Source: Pseudomonadota bacterium
GTDB taxonomy: Bacteria; Pseudomonadota; Gammaproteobacteria; Burkholderiales; Burkholderiaceae_C
Assembly: GCA_018240325.1 (NCBI GenBank)
Contig: JAFEFZ010000022.1
Location: forward strand, 1-38,730
Length of the DNA: 38,730 nucleotides
Direction of reading: 5' to 3'
Position numbers and translations under genes: made by a program. The notes under the pieces were generated by a model. It saw only the letters and a list, made by a program, of their open reading frames with translations. It was not told the origin of the DNA and searched no databases. Shown here piece by piece: positions 13,853 through 21,550 of this stretch (position 1 is the stretch's first letter; each line of letters begins with the position of its first letter).

Positions 13853-15507
13853 GCGCGACGGCCGCGCTCCGTCCCCTCTGGCCCCTCGCCGCCCTCGCCG
13901 GCATCGCGATCTTCGTCCTCGTCCTGGCGACGATGCTCCTCGGTGCGCAGATCGAATCCGAATGCGGCAGCGGGAGTGAAGGCGGCTTCATCGAACCGTC
14001 CAAAGCCGCGCTCGCCGACATCCCCGGCAACTACCTCAAGATCTACATCAGCGCAGCCGCCGAATACGAACTGGGCCCCGACGGCTGGAGCTACCTGGCG
14101 GGCATTGGCTGGAGGGAGACCGACCACGGCCAATACAAGGCGGAAGGCGTGACCTCCGGCGCCAACTTCGCCGGCGCCGCCGGCCCGATGGGGATCGGCA
14201 TCGGCGGCGCCGCCGGCGACACCTGGGCCACCTACGGCGTCGACGGCGATCACGACGGGAAGAAGGACGTCTACGACCCGGCGGACGCCATCCCGGCCGC
14301 TGCGCGCATCGTGAAGGCAGCCGGAGCGCCCGGCGACTGGCCCGCCGCGATCTTCTCCTACAACCACGCCGGCTGGTACGTCGAAGAGGTGACGGCCAAA
14401 GCGGCGAGCTACCGCGGTGCCGCCCGCGCTCAGGGGCTCCCCACCGGGGCGGCCGCGGTCACCGCCCCCTCCGGGCTCGGCACCCCGAGCCCGCCACTGA
14501 ACCCGATGGGGCCGATCATCGCCACCCCCGCCGACCACCAGGCGCGGGCGCTCGGCAACTGGCAGTCCGACAACGCGATCGACATCGAAGTCCCGAAGGG
14601 GACCGACGTGCTGGCGGTCGAAGACGGCACGATCGTCGCGCTCGGCGGCTCGCCGCCGAGCGAAGGATCGGGCGTCATCGCCGGTTACGACATAACCCTC
14701 CGCGGCGCCAACAACGAATATTTCTACACCCACCTCCTAGGCCGTTCCGTGCATCTCGGCGAGCACGTCCAGGCAGGGCAGGTGATCGCCGCCAGCGGCT
14801 ACGCCAACGGCGTCGAACACCTCCATATCGCCACCGAGCACGGCAACCCGATGAAGCTCTGGGGCGCCGGCGCGACCGAAGGCCCCGCCGAAGCGATCGG
14901 CGGCTGCGAAGCCGGCGCCCCGGTGGGGCCGGCCGAGCTCGGCAAGGCGGTGAAAGTACGCACGCCCCGCGAATTCGGCCATCTGCCCCAGTGGGCGATG
15001 GCCGGCGACCGCCCGCCCGCCGAACTCGACGCGCGGATCATCCCCGACGCCCTCTGGTTGCTGCGCACCTACCACCTGCAGGTCACGGCGGGCCGCGAGG
15101 AAGGCCACCTCAGCCACGGCGACGGGACGGCACTCGACATGGTGCCGGAAGAATCCCTAGCCGGAACGCAGGCCACCTGGGACGACACGACCAAGCGCCT
15201 CGCCGAAGACATCGGCTGGATCGAAAGCTGCGGCGCGAGCGGCGTTCCGCCAGCGTGCCCGCTCAAGCCCTGGGTGCGCTTCGTCGGCTACAACGGCTAC
15301 CCCGACCACGGGGATCCCGCGCACGTCGGCGAAAACGCCCACCTCCACGTCTCATGGCTCGCCTCGGGCCCGCCGACGGCGGGCCTGAGCCCGCCCCACG
15401 AATGGATCTACGCCTTCCCCGTCCCCGAAGAAACGACGGCACCCGCCGTCGCGTCAGAAAAGCCCGCCGCGGGCGAAGCCGCGGCCAAGAGCAAAGGAGG
15501 CCCTTGA
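13849..15507 (+). CDS. Three-domain cell-wall hydrolase (lytic transglycosylase, M23-like, M15-like)
   Basis: A 552-residue VirB1-type enzyme that would open peptidoglycan for the conjugation channel. A membrane anchor spans about residues 9-32. Domain 1 (about 56-190) is a lytic transglycosylase-like fold with Glu90 in AGIGWRETDHG, AAGPMGIG and FSYNHAGWYV. Domain 2 (about 225-335) is M23-like: DNAIDIEVPKGTDVLAVEDG, then HLHIA at 324-328; the usual first zinc histidine is Asp241 here. Domain 3 (about 365-505) is M15-like with SHGDGTALD at 422-430 and AHLHVSW at 497-503. The Ala-rich end is a linker-like tail. It overlaps both neighbours (ATGA, TGATG), so all are made together. Three hydrolytic modules in one protein is unusual. 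Confidence 0.88.
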   Translation: MSATAALRPLWPLAALAGIAIFVLVLATMLLGAQIESECGSGSEGGFIEPSKAALADIPGNYLKIYISAAAEYELGPDGWSYLAGIGWRETDHGQYKAEGVTSGANFAGAAGPMGIGIGGAAGDTWATYGVDGDHDGKKDVYDPADAIPAAARIVKAAGAPGDWPAAIFSYNHAGWYVEEVTAKAASYRGAARAQGLPTGAAAVTAPSGLGTPSPPLNPMGPIIATPADHQARALGNWQSDNAIDIEVPKGTDVLAVEDGTIVALGGSPPSEGSGVIAGYDITLRGANNEYFYTHLLGRSVHLGEHVQAGQVIAASGYANGVEHLHIATEHGNPMKLWGAGATEGPAEAIGGCEAGAPVGPAELGKAVKVRTPREFGHLPQWAMAGDRPPAELDARIIPDALWLLRTYHLQVTAGREEGHLSHGDGTALDMVPEESLAGTQATWDDTTKRLAEDIGWIESCGASGVPPACPLKPWVRFVGYNGYPDHGDPAHVGENAHLHVSWLASGPPTAGLSPPHEWIYAFPVPEETTAPAVASEKPAAGEAAAKSKGGP

Positions 15508-16820
15508 TGGCCGCAGTGGATGAGATACCCAGCTGGCCGGTCGCCGCGGCGACCGTCCGTGACGACGGGAGCGCGCTCCTGACGATGAACGGCGCCGAGC
15601 GCGAGATCACCCGCGACGACGCCGCCGCTGCCCGCGCCGAGATACGCCGCCTCGTGCAGACCGAGCTGGCGACGGACCTTGGCCGACCCGTCCGCCTGCA
15701 CACGATCGACCCCGACGGAAGTGAGGGGCTTGTGGCGATCGCGCCCGACGGCTCGGTCACCGAGCTGTCGGCCCCGCGTGGCGCGAGGCGGGCGATCGCT
15801 GTGCCCCCCGTGGCGGAGGACGCGGCTGCTGCGTCGACTCCGCGCGTCCTCAAGGTGGCGGACGAGCTGCCCACCACCGCCGACGAGCCCGACAGCGCGG
15901 GCGTCGACGCGAGCGATCGCCGGCCTCGCCTGATCCGGCGAAATGAGGTCCACCACCGACCGCCGGGCCTCCTGCAACGCGTCTGGGAGTGGTTCAACGA
16001 CGGCCTCTTGGTCTCCTCCGGCGAGCGGGCCGAGCGCGAAGAGGACGCGCGGCTCGAACGTCTCGCCGGTGCCACCCGCTCAAACCTGATCCCGTTCGTC
16101 GGCCCGCGCGGAGGAGCCGGCAAGACCACCACGGCGCGCACCGCCGGCGGGATCCTCGCCGCAGCTCGCCGGGGCACCGTCGTCCTCCTCGACGCCGATC
16201 AGCACTACGGCCCGGCCGTGGACCTTGTGCCCGAGGAGCAGCGCTCCTCGAAGACGATCATCGACCTTCTCGACGACTTCGACCAGCCTCCACCCCCACC
16301 CGAGCTGCGGCCCTACTGCTCGCGCTTCGACGACGGCCTGCTCCTGCTTGCGGCGCCGACGCGGCGGGCGGACATGGAAAGGCTCGCCCAGGACCTGAGC
16401 CACTACGAGCGGGCGCTCGAACTGCTCCGCGGTGTCGACGTCGTCCTGATGGACACCGCCGGCGGCATCGGCTCCGTCCAGGAGTGGGCGCTGCGCCGGG
16501 CCGACCAGGCGGTCGTCCTCTGCCCCCCCGACTACATGGCGGCGAACAACATCGCCAGGGTCCTCAGCGACGAGGACCTTGAGCTGCCCCAGCGCACGAC
16601 GTTGGTACTCAACGACACCCGGCCCGACAGCGGCGGCGACATGGCGGCGCTCGAGCGCCATTTCGCCCGTCACCACTTCGAGGCCCGCGTCCGGGTCCCC
16701 TACGACCACCGTCTCCGGCTCTCCCTCGACCAGGCCACCTACGAGCTCGACCAGCTACCCCGCTCCACGCGGCTGCCGCTGAAACGACTCGCCGCGACGA
16801 TCGGGGAGGGCCTGCAATGA
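15507..16820 (+). CDS. MinD/ParA-like P-loop ATPase with N-terminal extension
   Basis: A 437-residue protein. Residues 1-185 are a non-ATPase extension with two beta-rich repeats and a WEWFNDGLLV segment. The ATPase domain begins near 195 with deviant Walker A GPRGGAGKTTTA, keeping the MinD signature lysine pattern less clearly than ParA. It continues with VVLLDADQHYGPAVDL, DVVLMDTAGGIGSVQEWALR (Walker B region) and QAVVLCPPDYMAANNIARV. Such proteins are common in actinobacterial transfer operons and may position the machinery or act with the DUF6668 protein. AAAGGAGG lies before ATG 15507; the start overlaps the hydrolase stop. It is not the plasmid partition ParA, which is at 22099. Confidence 0.85.
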   Translation: MAAVDEIPSWPVAAATVRDDGSALLTMNGAEREITRDDAAAARAEIRRLVQTELATDLGRPVRLHTIDPDGSEGLVAIAPDGSVTELSAPRGARRAIAVPPVAEDAAAASTPRVLKVADELPTTADEPDSAGVDASDRRPRLIRRNEVHHRPPGLLQRVWEWFNDGLLVSSGERAEREEDARLERLAGATRSNLIPFVGPRGGAGKTTTARTAGGILAAARRGTVVLLDADQHYGPAVDLVPEEQRSSKTIIDLLDDFDQPPPPPELRPYCSRFDDGLLLLAAPTRRADMERLAQDLSHYERALELLRGVDVVLMDTAGGIGSVQEWALRRADQAVVLCPPDYMAANNIARVLSDEDLELPQRTTLVLNDTRPDSGGDMAALERHFARHHFEARVRVPYDHRLRLSLDQATYELDQLPRSTRLPLKRLAATIGEGLQ

Positions 16821-17395
16821 GCACCCTCCGTGAGCGGCCGCGCGCGGCGATCGCCGTCGGCACCGCGCTCCTGGTCGTCGTCGTGGTCGCGCTCCTGGTC
16901 GGCTCGGCGCTCGGCGGCGGGAACGACGCCCCGGCCTCGCCGGGCCCCGACGCCAACGCCGTCCGCGCGCAGCTGCAGGCCGTGAGGGGCCAGCTCCACG
17001 GCCAGGCTGGCGAACTGGCGGCCGCGAAGGCGGCCACCAACGAATGGCGCGCCAAGGCGCGCAAGGCCGAACAGCAGCTCGCCGACGAGGCTGTGAAGCA
17101 CCATCACCAAGACGAGAAGGGCGACCGCGAACACCGCTCGGCCGCTCAGGACGGCGCCGAGGCCTCCGCGCACCAGGGGCACGCCGCAATCGCCACCGGC
17201 CCGACCATGAAGGCGGCGGCTCCCACTAGCCCGGGCTCGTCGAGGACAACGGCCGTCGTGATGGCCTTCCCCTCCCACCCTGCCCGCGATCGCCGCGGTT
17301 GGCCGGCGAGGCGCATCTCGCAGACTGTGGGGCCCTGTCGAGGGGATCGGCGTCGGCGGCTCCCGGGTCCGCCGGTCTGTCCGGGTCGATGTTGA
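16817..17395 (+). CDS. Membrane-anchored coiled-coil protein, C-terminal extent uncertain
   Basis: The start overlaps the ATPase stop as ATGA. The first 95 residues are convincing: a membrane helix (about 11-33, AIAVGTALLVVVVVALLVGS) and a coiled coil (VRAQLQAVRGQLHGQAGELA, then AKARKAEQQLADEA). This suggests a bitopic assembly factor of the transfer apparatus. After that the frame turns His/Asp/Glu-rich and then Arg/Pro-rich. The same DNA read on the minus strand gives a hydrophobic stretch, which can be a coding shadow. The true protein may therefore end earlier through a frameshift not visible to me. I recognise no named family. Confidence 0.6.
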   Translation: MSTLRERPRAAIAVGTALLVVVVVALLVGSALGGGNDAPASPGPDANAVRAQLQAVRGQLHGQAGELAAAKAATNEWRAKARKAEQQLADEAVKHHHQDEKGDREHRSAAQDGAEASAHQGHAAIATGPTMKAAAPTSPGSSRTTAVVMAFPSHPARDRRGWPARRISQTVGPCRGDRRRRLPGPPVCPGRC

Positions 17396-17609
17396 CGGCC
17401 GGCGTCGCCCCTATGTCGGTGCCCGCGAGTCCCTTCTGCGCCCCCAGGCTGCCCGACCGCCTGTCAGCCGCCACAGCGGCTACCCGCGTCGGCTGCGCCG
17501 CCGTGAAGCGCTACGCGCCGGGCACGCCGCTGCGTGCATTGCCAGGTCGGCCGGGCTTCGCCGGGTCTTGCAGGAACCCACGAACACCAACCCAGAGGAG
17601 ACATCGAGC

Positions 17610-17969
17610 ATGGCCGAGAACATCAACGTCGTCGTACTGACCGGCAACCTCACCCGGGACCCGGAACTCCGCGCGACCGAAGGCGGCACGTTCGTCTGCG
17701 AGATGCGCCTCGCCGTCAACACGCGGCGCAAGAACAAGGCGGGCGAGTGGGAGGACAAGGCCAACTTCTTCGACCTGGTCGTCTTCGGCGGCCAGGGAGA
17801 GGCCTGCGCCGAGCACCTTTCGAAGGGTCGGCCGGTGGCGATCGAGGGCCGCCTCGACTGGCGCGAGTGGGAGGCCAAAGATGGCTCCGGCAAGCGCCAG
17901 GCCGTACAGGTGATCGTCGACACCGTGCAGTTCCTCGGCAGCGCCCCCGACAGGGAGAGCGCCGACTGA
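17610..17969 (+). CDS. ssb: Single-stranded DNA-binding protein
   Basis: A 119-residue OB-fold protein: NVVVLTGNLTRDPELRAT, GTFVCEMRLAVNTRRKN, ANFFDLVVFGGQGEACAEHL, KGRPVAIEGRLDWREWE and VQVIVDTVQFLG are the classic SSB strands. It binds single-stranded DNA during replication and in the recipient after transfer. The usual acidic C-terminal tip (DDDxPF) that recruits partner proteins is missing: the protein ends SAPDRESAD. Plasmid SSBs often differ in this way. ATG 17610 follows GAGGAGA at good spacing. A terminator-like hairpin follows and the gene looks monocistronic. The 214 bases before it hold nothing I can support. Confidence 0.95.
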   Translation: MAENINVVVLTGNLTRDPELRATEGGTFVCEMRLAVNTRRKNKAGEWEDKANFFDLVVFGGQGEACAEHLSKGRPVAIEGRLDWREWEAKDGSGKRQAVQVIVDTVQFLGSAPDRESAD

Positions 17970-17977
17970 GCGTCCCA

Positions 17978-18006
17978 GGGGCGGCGGCCGACCCGGTCGC
18001 CGCCCC
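17978..18006 (+). terminator. Hairpin after ssb
   Basis: A perfect 9-bp stem, GGGGCGGCG (17978-17986) with CGCCGCCCC (17998-18006), 11-nt loop, nine bases after the ssb stop. No T-tract follows, as is common in high-GC actinobacteria. Confidence 0.6.
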
Positions 18007-18036
18007 CCTACCCAGACGGAGAGGAGATCCCAGCCC

Positions 18037-18924
18037 ATGTCAGAGCCCACACCCCGCACCCGCAGGCGCGGCCGTCCGCTCGGCCGCCACGGCGCGGCGG
18101 CGCTCCGCTACGCCGCCCGCGGCTGGGCCGTCTTCCCCCTCCAGCCGGCGGGCAAGCAGCCTCGCACCAGGCACGGCCTACACGACGCGACCAGCGACCG
18201 GCGCCGCATCCGGGCCTGGTGGGCGGCCTGCCCGACCGCCAACATCGGTCTCGCCACCGGCCGGCTCGTCGTGCTCGACGTCGACGGCGAGGAGGGCCGC
18301 GCATCGCTCGCCGCGCTCGAGGGCGATCGCGGACCCCTGCCGCCGACGCTCCGCGCCTTGACCGCGCGCGGCGCCCACCTCTACTTCCTGGCCCCGCCGG
18401 GGCCGGCGATCCCGAACTCGGCCGGGCGGCTCGGCCGAGGCCTCGACGTGCGCGGCGAGGGGGGCTACGTCGTCGCTCCTCCGAGCGTGCATCCAGACGG
18501 CGGGACCTATCGCTGGGCGAGCCGCGCCACTCCGGCGATGCTGCCCGAGCACCTGGCGGCCAGCCTGCGGCACGCGCCCACCCGGGCACGTGATCGCGCC
18601 CCCCTGCCTACGGCGCTCCGCGCCGGCGATCGCGCCGAGCGGTATCTGCTGGCCGCGCTCGAGGGCGAGTGCGACGCCGTGGCCGAGGCCAAGGAGGGGA
18701 CCCGGAACGACACCCTGAACCGCGCCGCGTTCCGCCTTGGCCAGCTCAGCGCCGCGGTGCCGGGCTTCGCCGACGACGCGACCCTCACCGCGGCGCTCCT
18801 GGACGCGGCCGATGCCGCCGGGCTGGGCGAGACCGAGGCAGTCACGACGATCGCCAGCGGCCTTCGCGCGGGCCACGAGAACCCGCGGCCCCTTCCCGAC
18901 TCGCCTAGCCGACGCCGGCCTTAG
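18037..18924 (+). CDS. Bifunctional DNA primase/polymerase (Prim-Pol)
   Basis: A 295-residue archaeo-eukaryotic-type primase. The N-terminal helix LRYAARGWAVFPLQPAGKQP is diagnostic of the prim-pol family. Metal-binding aspartates are in VLDVDG (Asp81, Asp83), the histidine motif is SVHPDGGTYRW (His152), and GAHLYF (112-117) and GLDVRGEGGYVVAPP complete the site. The C-terminal 100 residues are helical (EGTRNDTLNRAAFRLGQL) as in primase C-terminal domains, but no helicase is fused. It probably primes plasmid replication or the transferred strand. GAGGAG lies upstream of ATG 18037. It stands between ssb and the ParB-like gene in a DNA-maintenance block. Confidence 0.9.
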   Translation: MSEPTPRTRRRGRPLGRHGAAALRYAARGWAVFPLQPAGKQPRTRHGLHDATSDRRRIRAWWAACPTANIGLATGRLVVLDVDGEEGRASLAALEGDRGPLPPTLRALTARGAHLYFLAPPGPAIPNSAGRLGRGLDVRGEGGYVVAPPSVHPDGGTYRWASRATPAMLPEHLAASLRHAPTRARDRAPLPTALRAGDRAERYLLAALEGECDAVAEAKEGTRNDTLNRAAFRLGQLSAAVPGFADDATLTAALLDAADAAGLGETEAVTTIASGLRAGHENPRPLPDSPSRRRP

Positions 18925-18988
18925 ACCGCGGCGTCGGAAACGGGGCCGGCCAGGGGGTCGCGCGACCGGCAGACGAGAACGGGGCGCA

Positions 18989-19079
18989 GGTCCCGCTCGG
19001 CGCGTGACCGACCCCTCCCTATTTTGGCACGCCTCCGGCGTGCGGACGGTCGGGGATCGGTCCCGCACCGAGCGGGACC
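18989..19079 (+). promoter_or_regulatory. Leader with alternative hairpins before the ParB-like gene
   Basis: GGTCCCGCTCGG (18989-19000) can pair perfectly with CCGAGCGGGACC (19068-19079). The same right arm can instead pair locally with GGTCCCGC at 19059-19066 (8 bp, loop ACCGA). A third hairpin, 19027-19033/19037-19043, lies between. The structure ends nine bases before the AAAAGGAGGGGG ribosome site. Mutually exclusive stems suggest attenuation. Alternatively the repeated GGTCCCGC units are protein-binding sites, for example for the ParB-like protein itself. Confidence 0.55.
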
Positions 19080-19103
19080 ACCGATTCAAAAGGAGGGGGT
19101 CAA

Positions 19104-20792
19104 ATGACCACCACCACCACCGCACCCAGCCCCACCACCGGCGCCATGCGAGTGCCCATGAAGAGCATCGACCTTGGGCCGAACGTACGGGAGCTCGACC
19201 CCGATCACGTCGATCGTCTCGCGCGCTCGATCGAACTGCGCGGCCTGATCGTCCCGCTGACCGTCCGCCCCGTCGGCGACGACTACGCGCTGGTCGCCGG
19301 CTGGCACCGCTACGCGGCCCTGGAGAAAGCCGGCTTCACCGAGGCCGACGTCCTCTCCCGTGAGGAGGAGGCCCCCAGTGGCGACACCGCGGCGGAGAAC
19401 ATCGTCCGAAAGGACCTGACGCCGCTCGGCGAAGCGAATGCGATCGCCGCGATGCTCGAAGAGGGTTACACGCCGCAGGGGGCCGCCGAGGTCCTGGGCT
19501 GGAGCCCGCAGCTGGTCGCCGCACGGGCCAAGATCCTCGAGCTGTCGGAGGAGGCGCAACGCCTGCTCGACCGTGGCGAGCTCCCGGTGACCGCCGTTGA
19601 CGTGCTCCTGGCGATCGGCACCGTCTCCCCCGCCCTCGCCGAGGCGACCGTCGCCGCGGTCGGCGACGACGTGATCAGCGGACGCTCGCTCGCCAACGAA
19701 CCGGCCTGGGCGCTCCGAGCTGTTCTCCAGGGTGGAGACGCCAAGCTGTTCGCGGGCTACCTCGCGCAGCTGCACAGCCACGACATCGAGCAGCTGCGGC
19801 TCGGCAAGAAGACGGCGGCGCTGCTCGACGAGGCGGAGGAGCTGTATCGCAAGCTCGACCGCTACGCCTACGGGGCGCCGACGATCACGTTCAGCGAACT
19901 AGAGGTGGACCAGGCCCGGGCCGCCGGCGTCCTGCTCGAGTTCGACCGTGGCACGCCGATCATCACCGACCGGCCGCTCTACCGTGAGCTGGCGAAACAG
20001 GCCATCGCGCGGACCACGGAGGAGCTGCGCGCCGCGGTGGCCAAGCGCAGCGAGGAAGGGGCCGAGCGCCGGCGCCAGGGCAAGCGCGACCGCACGCCGC
20101 GCGAGCAGATCGAGGCCGATCACCGCGCCACGATGCGCGAACTGGTCGGTCGGGCCCACAACACGAACCTCGACCTGGGCGCCGCCCTGCGGCGGGAGCT
20201 GGCCGAGGTCGACCCCGACAGCATGGACGTGGCGCGCTTCTTCGCCTACTCCGTACTCGGCCCCGAGACGACGATGCTCGGAGGGCCCAACTCCCGCACC
20301 GTGGCGGAGACGATCGCCGCGACGGGGATCCGCCTCGTCTTCGGCGACTACCGTGAGACGACGACGCCGATCCTCAAGAGCGGCAAGCCGGGCAAGACGA
20401 AGGTCATTTACGACGACCCGGAGGAGGCCACCAAGTGGCTGTGGCACTTCGTCGACGGGGCGAAGACGGCGGCCGAGCTCTACGGCCGGGTCCTCACCGT
20501 GTTCGCCTGCCAGCACTACGCCGAGCAGCTGGTGCTCTCGCGCAATCGGCGCAGCTCGTCGGTCCTGCCGTCCTCCCACGACGGACGGGCCCGCAAAGCG
20601 TTCGAGCGGGTGACGCGCGGCGTCCTGCCCGGCTCGCACAAGGAGCTGCAGCGGGCACTCAAGCGCGCCGCACGCGACCAGGACAAGGCGATCGAGGACC
20701 TGGCCGCCGCTGAACGGAAAGCCGACGAGGCCGAGCCGGAGGGCGACGACCAGCCCGAGGCCGAGGTGGCGGGTGTCGAGGACGCCGGCTGA
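19104..20792 (+). CDS. ParB/Spo0J-like DNA-binding protein, long plasmid form
   Basis: A 562-residue protein. The N-terminal ParB domain has NVRELDPDHVDRLARSIELR, GLIVPLTVRPVG, ALVAGWHRYAALEKAG (the GxxRxxA box) and a second box TAAENIVRKDLTPLGEANAI. A helix-turn-helix follows (YTPQGAAEVLGWSPQLVAAR). The remaining 380 residues form an uncharacterised, charged region ending in a disordered acidic tail. It is much longer than chromosomal ParB (about 300). No parA is adjacent (the parA at 22099 has its own RHH partner), so this may be an origin- or transfer-linked ParB-like protein rather than a classical centromere binder. The ribosome site is very strong. Confidence 0.85.
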   Translation: MTTTTTAPSPTTGAMRVPMKSIDLGPNVRELDPDHVDRLARSIELRGLIVPLTVRPVGDDYALVAGWHRYAALEKAGFTEADVLSREEEAPSGDTAAENIVRKDLTPLGEANAIAAMLEEGYTPQGAAEVLGWSPQLVAARAKILELSEEAQRLLDRGELPVTAVDVLLAIGTVSPALAEATVAAVGDDVISGRSLANEPAWALRAVLQGGDAKLFAGYLAQLHSHDIEQLRLGKKTAALLDEAEELYRKLDRYAYGAPTITFSELEVDQARAAGVLLEFDRGTPIITDRPLYRELAKQAIARTTEELRAAVAKRSEEGAERRRQGKRDRTPREQIEADHRATMRELVGRAHNTNLDLGAALRRELAEVDPDSMDVARFFAYSVLGPETTMLGGPNSRTVAETIAATGIRLVFGDYRETTTPILKSGKPGKTKVIYDDPEEATKWLWHFVDGAKTAAELYGRVLTVFACQHYAEQLVLSRNRRSSSVLPSSHDGRARKAFERVTRGVLPGSHKELQRALKRAARDQDKAIEDLAAAERKADEAEPEGDDQPEAEVAGVEDAG

Positions 20793-20812
20793 GGCGCCTC
20801 CCCCGACCAGAG

Positions 20813-20842
20813 GGGGCGACGGGCCTGTGCGCCCGTCGCCCC
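20813..20842 (+). terminator. 12-bp hairpin after the ParB-like gene
   Basis: GGGGCGACGGGC (20813-20824) pairs perfectly with its complement at 20831-20842 around CTGTGC. It lies 21 bases after the stop codon and would end the ParB-like transcript. Confidence 0.7.
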
Positions 20843-20855
20843 TATCGACAACGAC

Positions 20856-20869
20856 CGTAAGCGAAGGAG
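20856..20869 (+). promoter_or_regulatory. Shared leader element containing the ribosome site
   Basis: CGTAAGCGAAGGAG here is identical to 1641-1654, upstream of the hypothetical gene at 1662. The 14-base identity goes beyond a Shine-Dalgarno and includes TAAGCG, so both genes may have acquired a common leader or share a regulator. Confidence 0.5.
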
Positions 20870-20875
20870 CCTCAC

Positions 20876-21550
20876 GTGGACCCCAACCGAATCAACGACC
20901 AACCCGACGAGGACAACCCGAAGGGAGCCGACCGACACGAGGCCGATCGCGGCCGCGACGGCGAGGACGTAGTCAAGCCCCGCCTGACCTACCGCGAGCG
21001 CCGCGAACGCCGCGCGGAGCGTCGGCGGAGCTGGGCCGAGGATCGGACCAGGAAGGCCGGCGCCGCCGCCGAGGCGGCCCGCGCCGCAACCGCCGGGATC
21101 CCGTTCGGCCAGCCGATCCTTGCCGGCCACCACTCGCAGCGACGGCACGAACGCGCCTTGGAGCGGGCCGACGACAAGACGAGAAAAGCTGTCGAGCACT
21201 CCCGCATGGCAGACCACCATGAGCAGGCGGCGAGCACGATCGAGTCGCAACTAGACGCCTCGATCTATGACGACGACCCCGACGCGATCGACCGGCTGCG
21301 CGAGCGGATCGAGGTGCGCGAGGCGAAGAGGGAGCGCATCAAGCAGTTCAACCGCAACCGCAGAAAGGGGAGCCGCGACCTCGCGCCGCTCAACGAGCAG
21401 GAGCAAAAGGAACTGGCCGACACGGCGCGGGTCGCGCCCTACCAGCTAGGACCGAAAGGCGAGGCGCCGCGCTACTGGCTGTCGAATCTCGGCGCCAACA
21501 TCAACCGCGATCGTAAGCGCCTCGCCCGACTCGAAAAGCGCCGCGACTAG
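20876..21550 (+). CDS. DUF3560 family protein
   Basis: A 224-residue, highly charged protein. The core YRERRERRAERRRSWAEDRT, then ATAGIPFGQPILAGHHSQRR and HERALERADDKTRKAVEHS is the hallmark of DUF3560 (a long helix, IPxGQPIL-GHHS, a second helix). The family occurs on plasmids and conjugative elements; its function is unknown, and the charged helices suggest nucleic-acid binding. The C-terminal half continues helical with LNEQEQKELADTARVAPYQL. GTG 20876 is preceded by GAAGGAG. The strand then ends in a hairpin at 21555-21595, shared with the convergent gene. Confidence 0.85.
   Translation: MDPNRINDQPDEDNPKGADRHEADRGRDGEDVVKPRLTYRERRERRAERRRSWAEDRTRKAGAAAEAARAATAGIPFGQPILAGHHSQRRHERALERADDKTRKAVEHSRMADHHEQAASTIESQLDASIYDDDPDAIDRLRERIEVREAKRERIKQFNRNRRKGSRDLAPLNEQEQKELADTARVAPYQLGPKGEAPRYWLSNLGANINRDRKRLARLEKRRD

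Noticed and set aside
17299-17640. Open frame before ssb
   Set aside because: No ribosome site, no domain, overlaps the ssb start; composition not protein-like.
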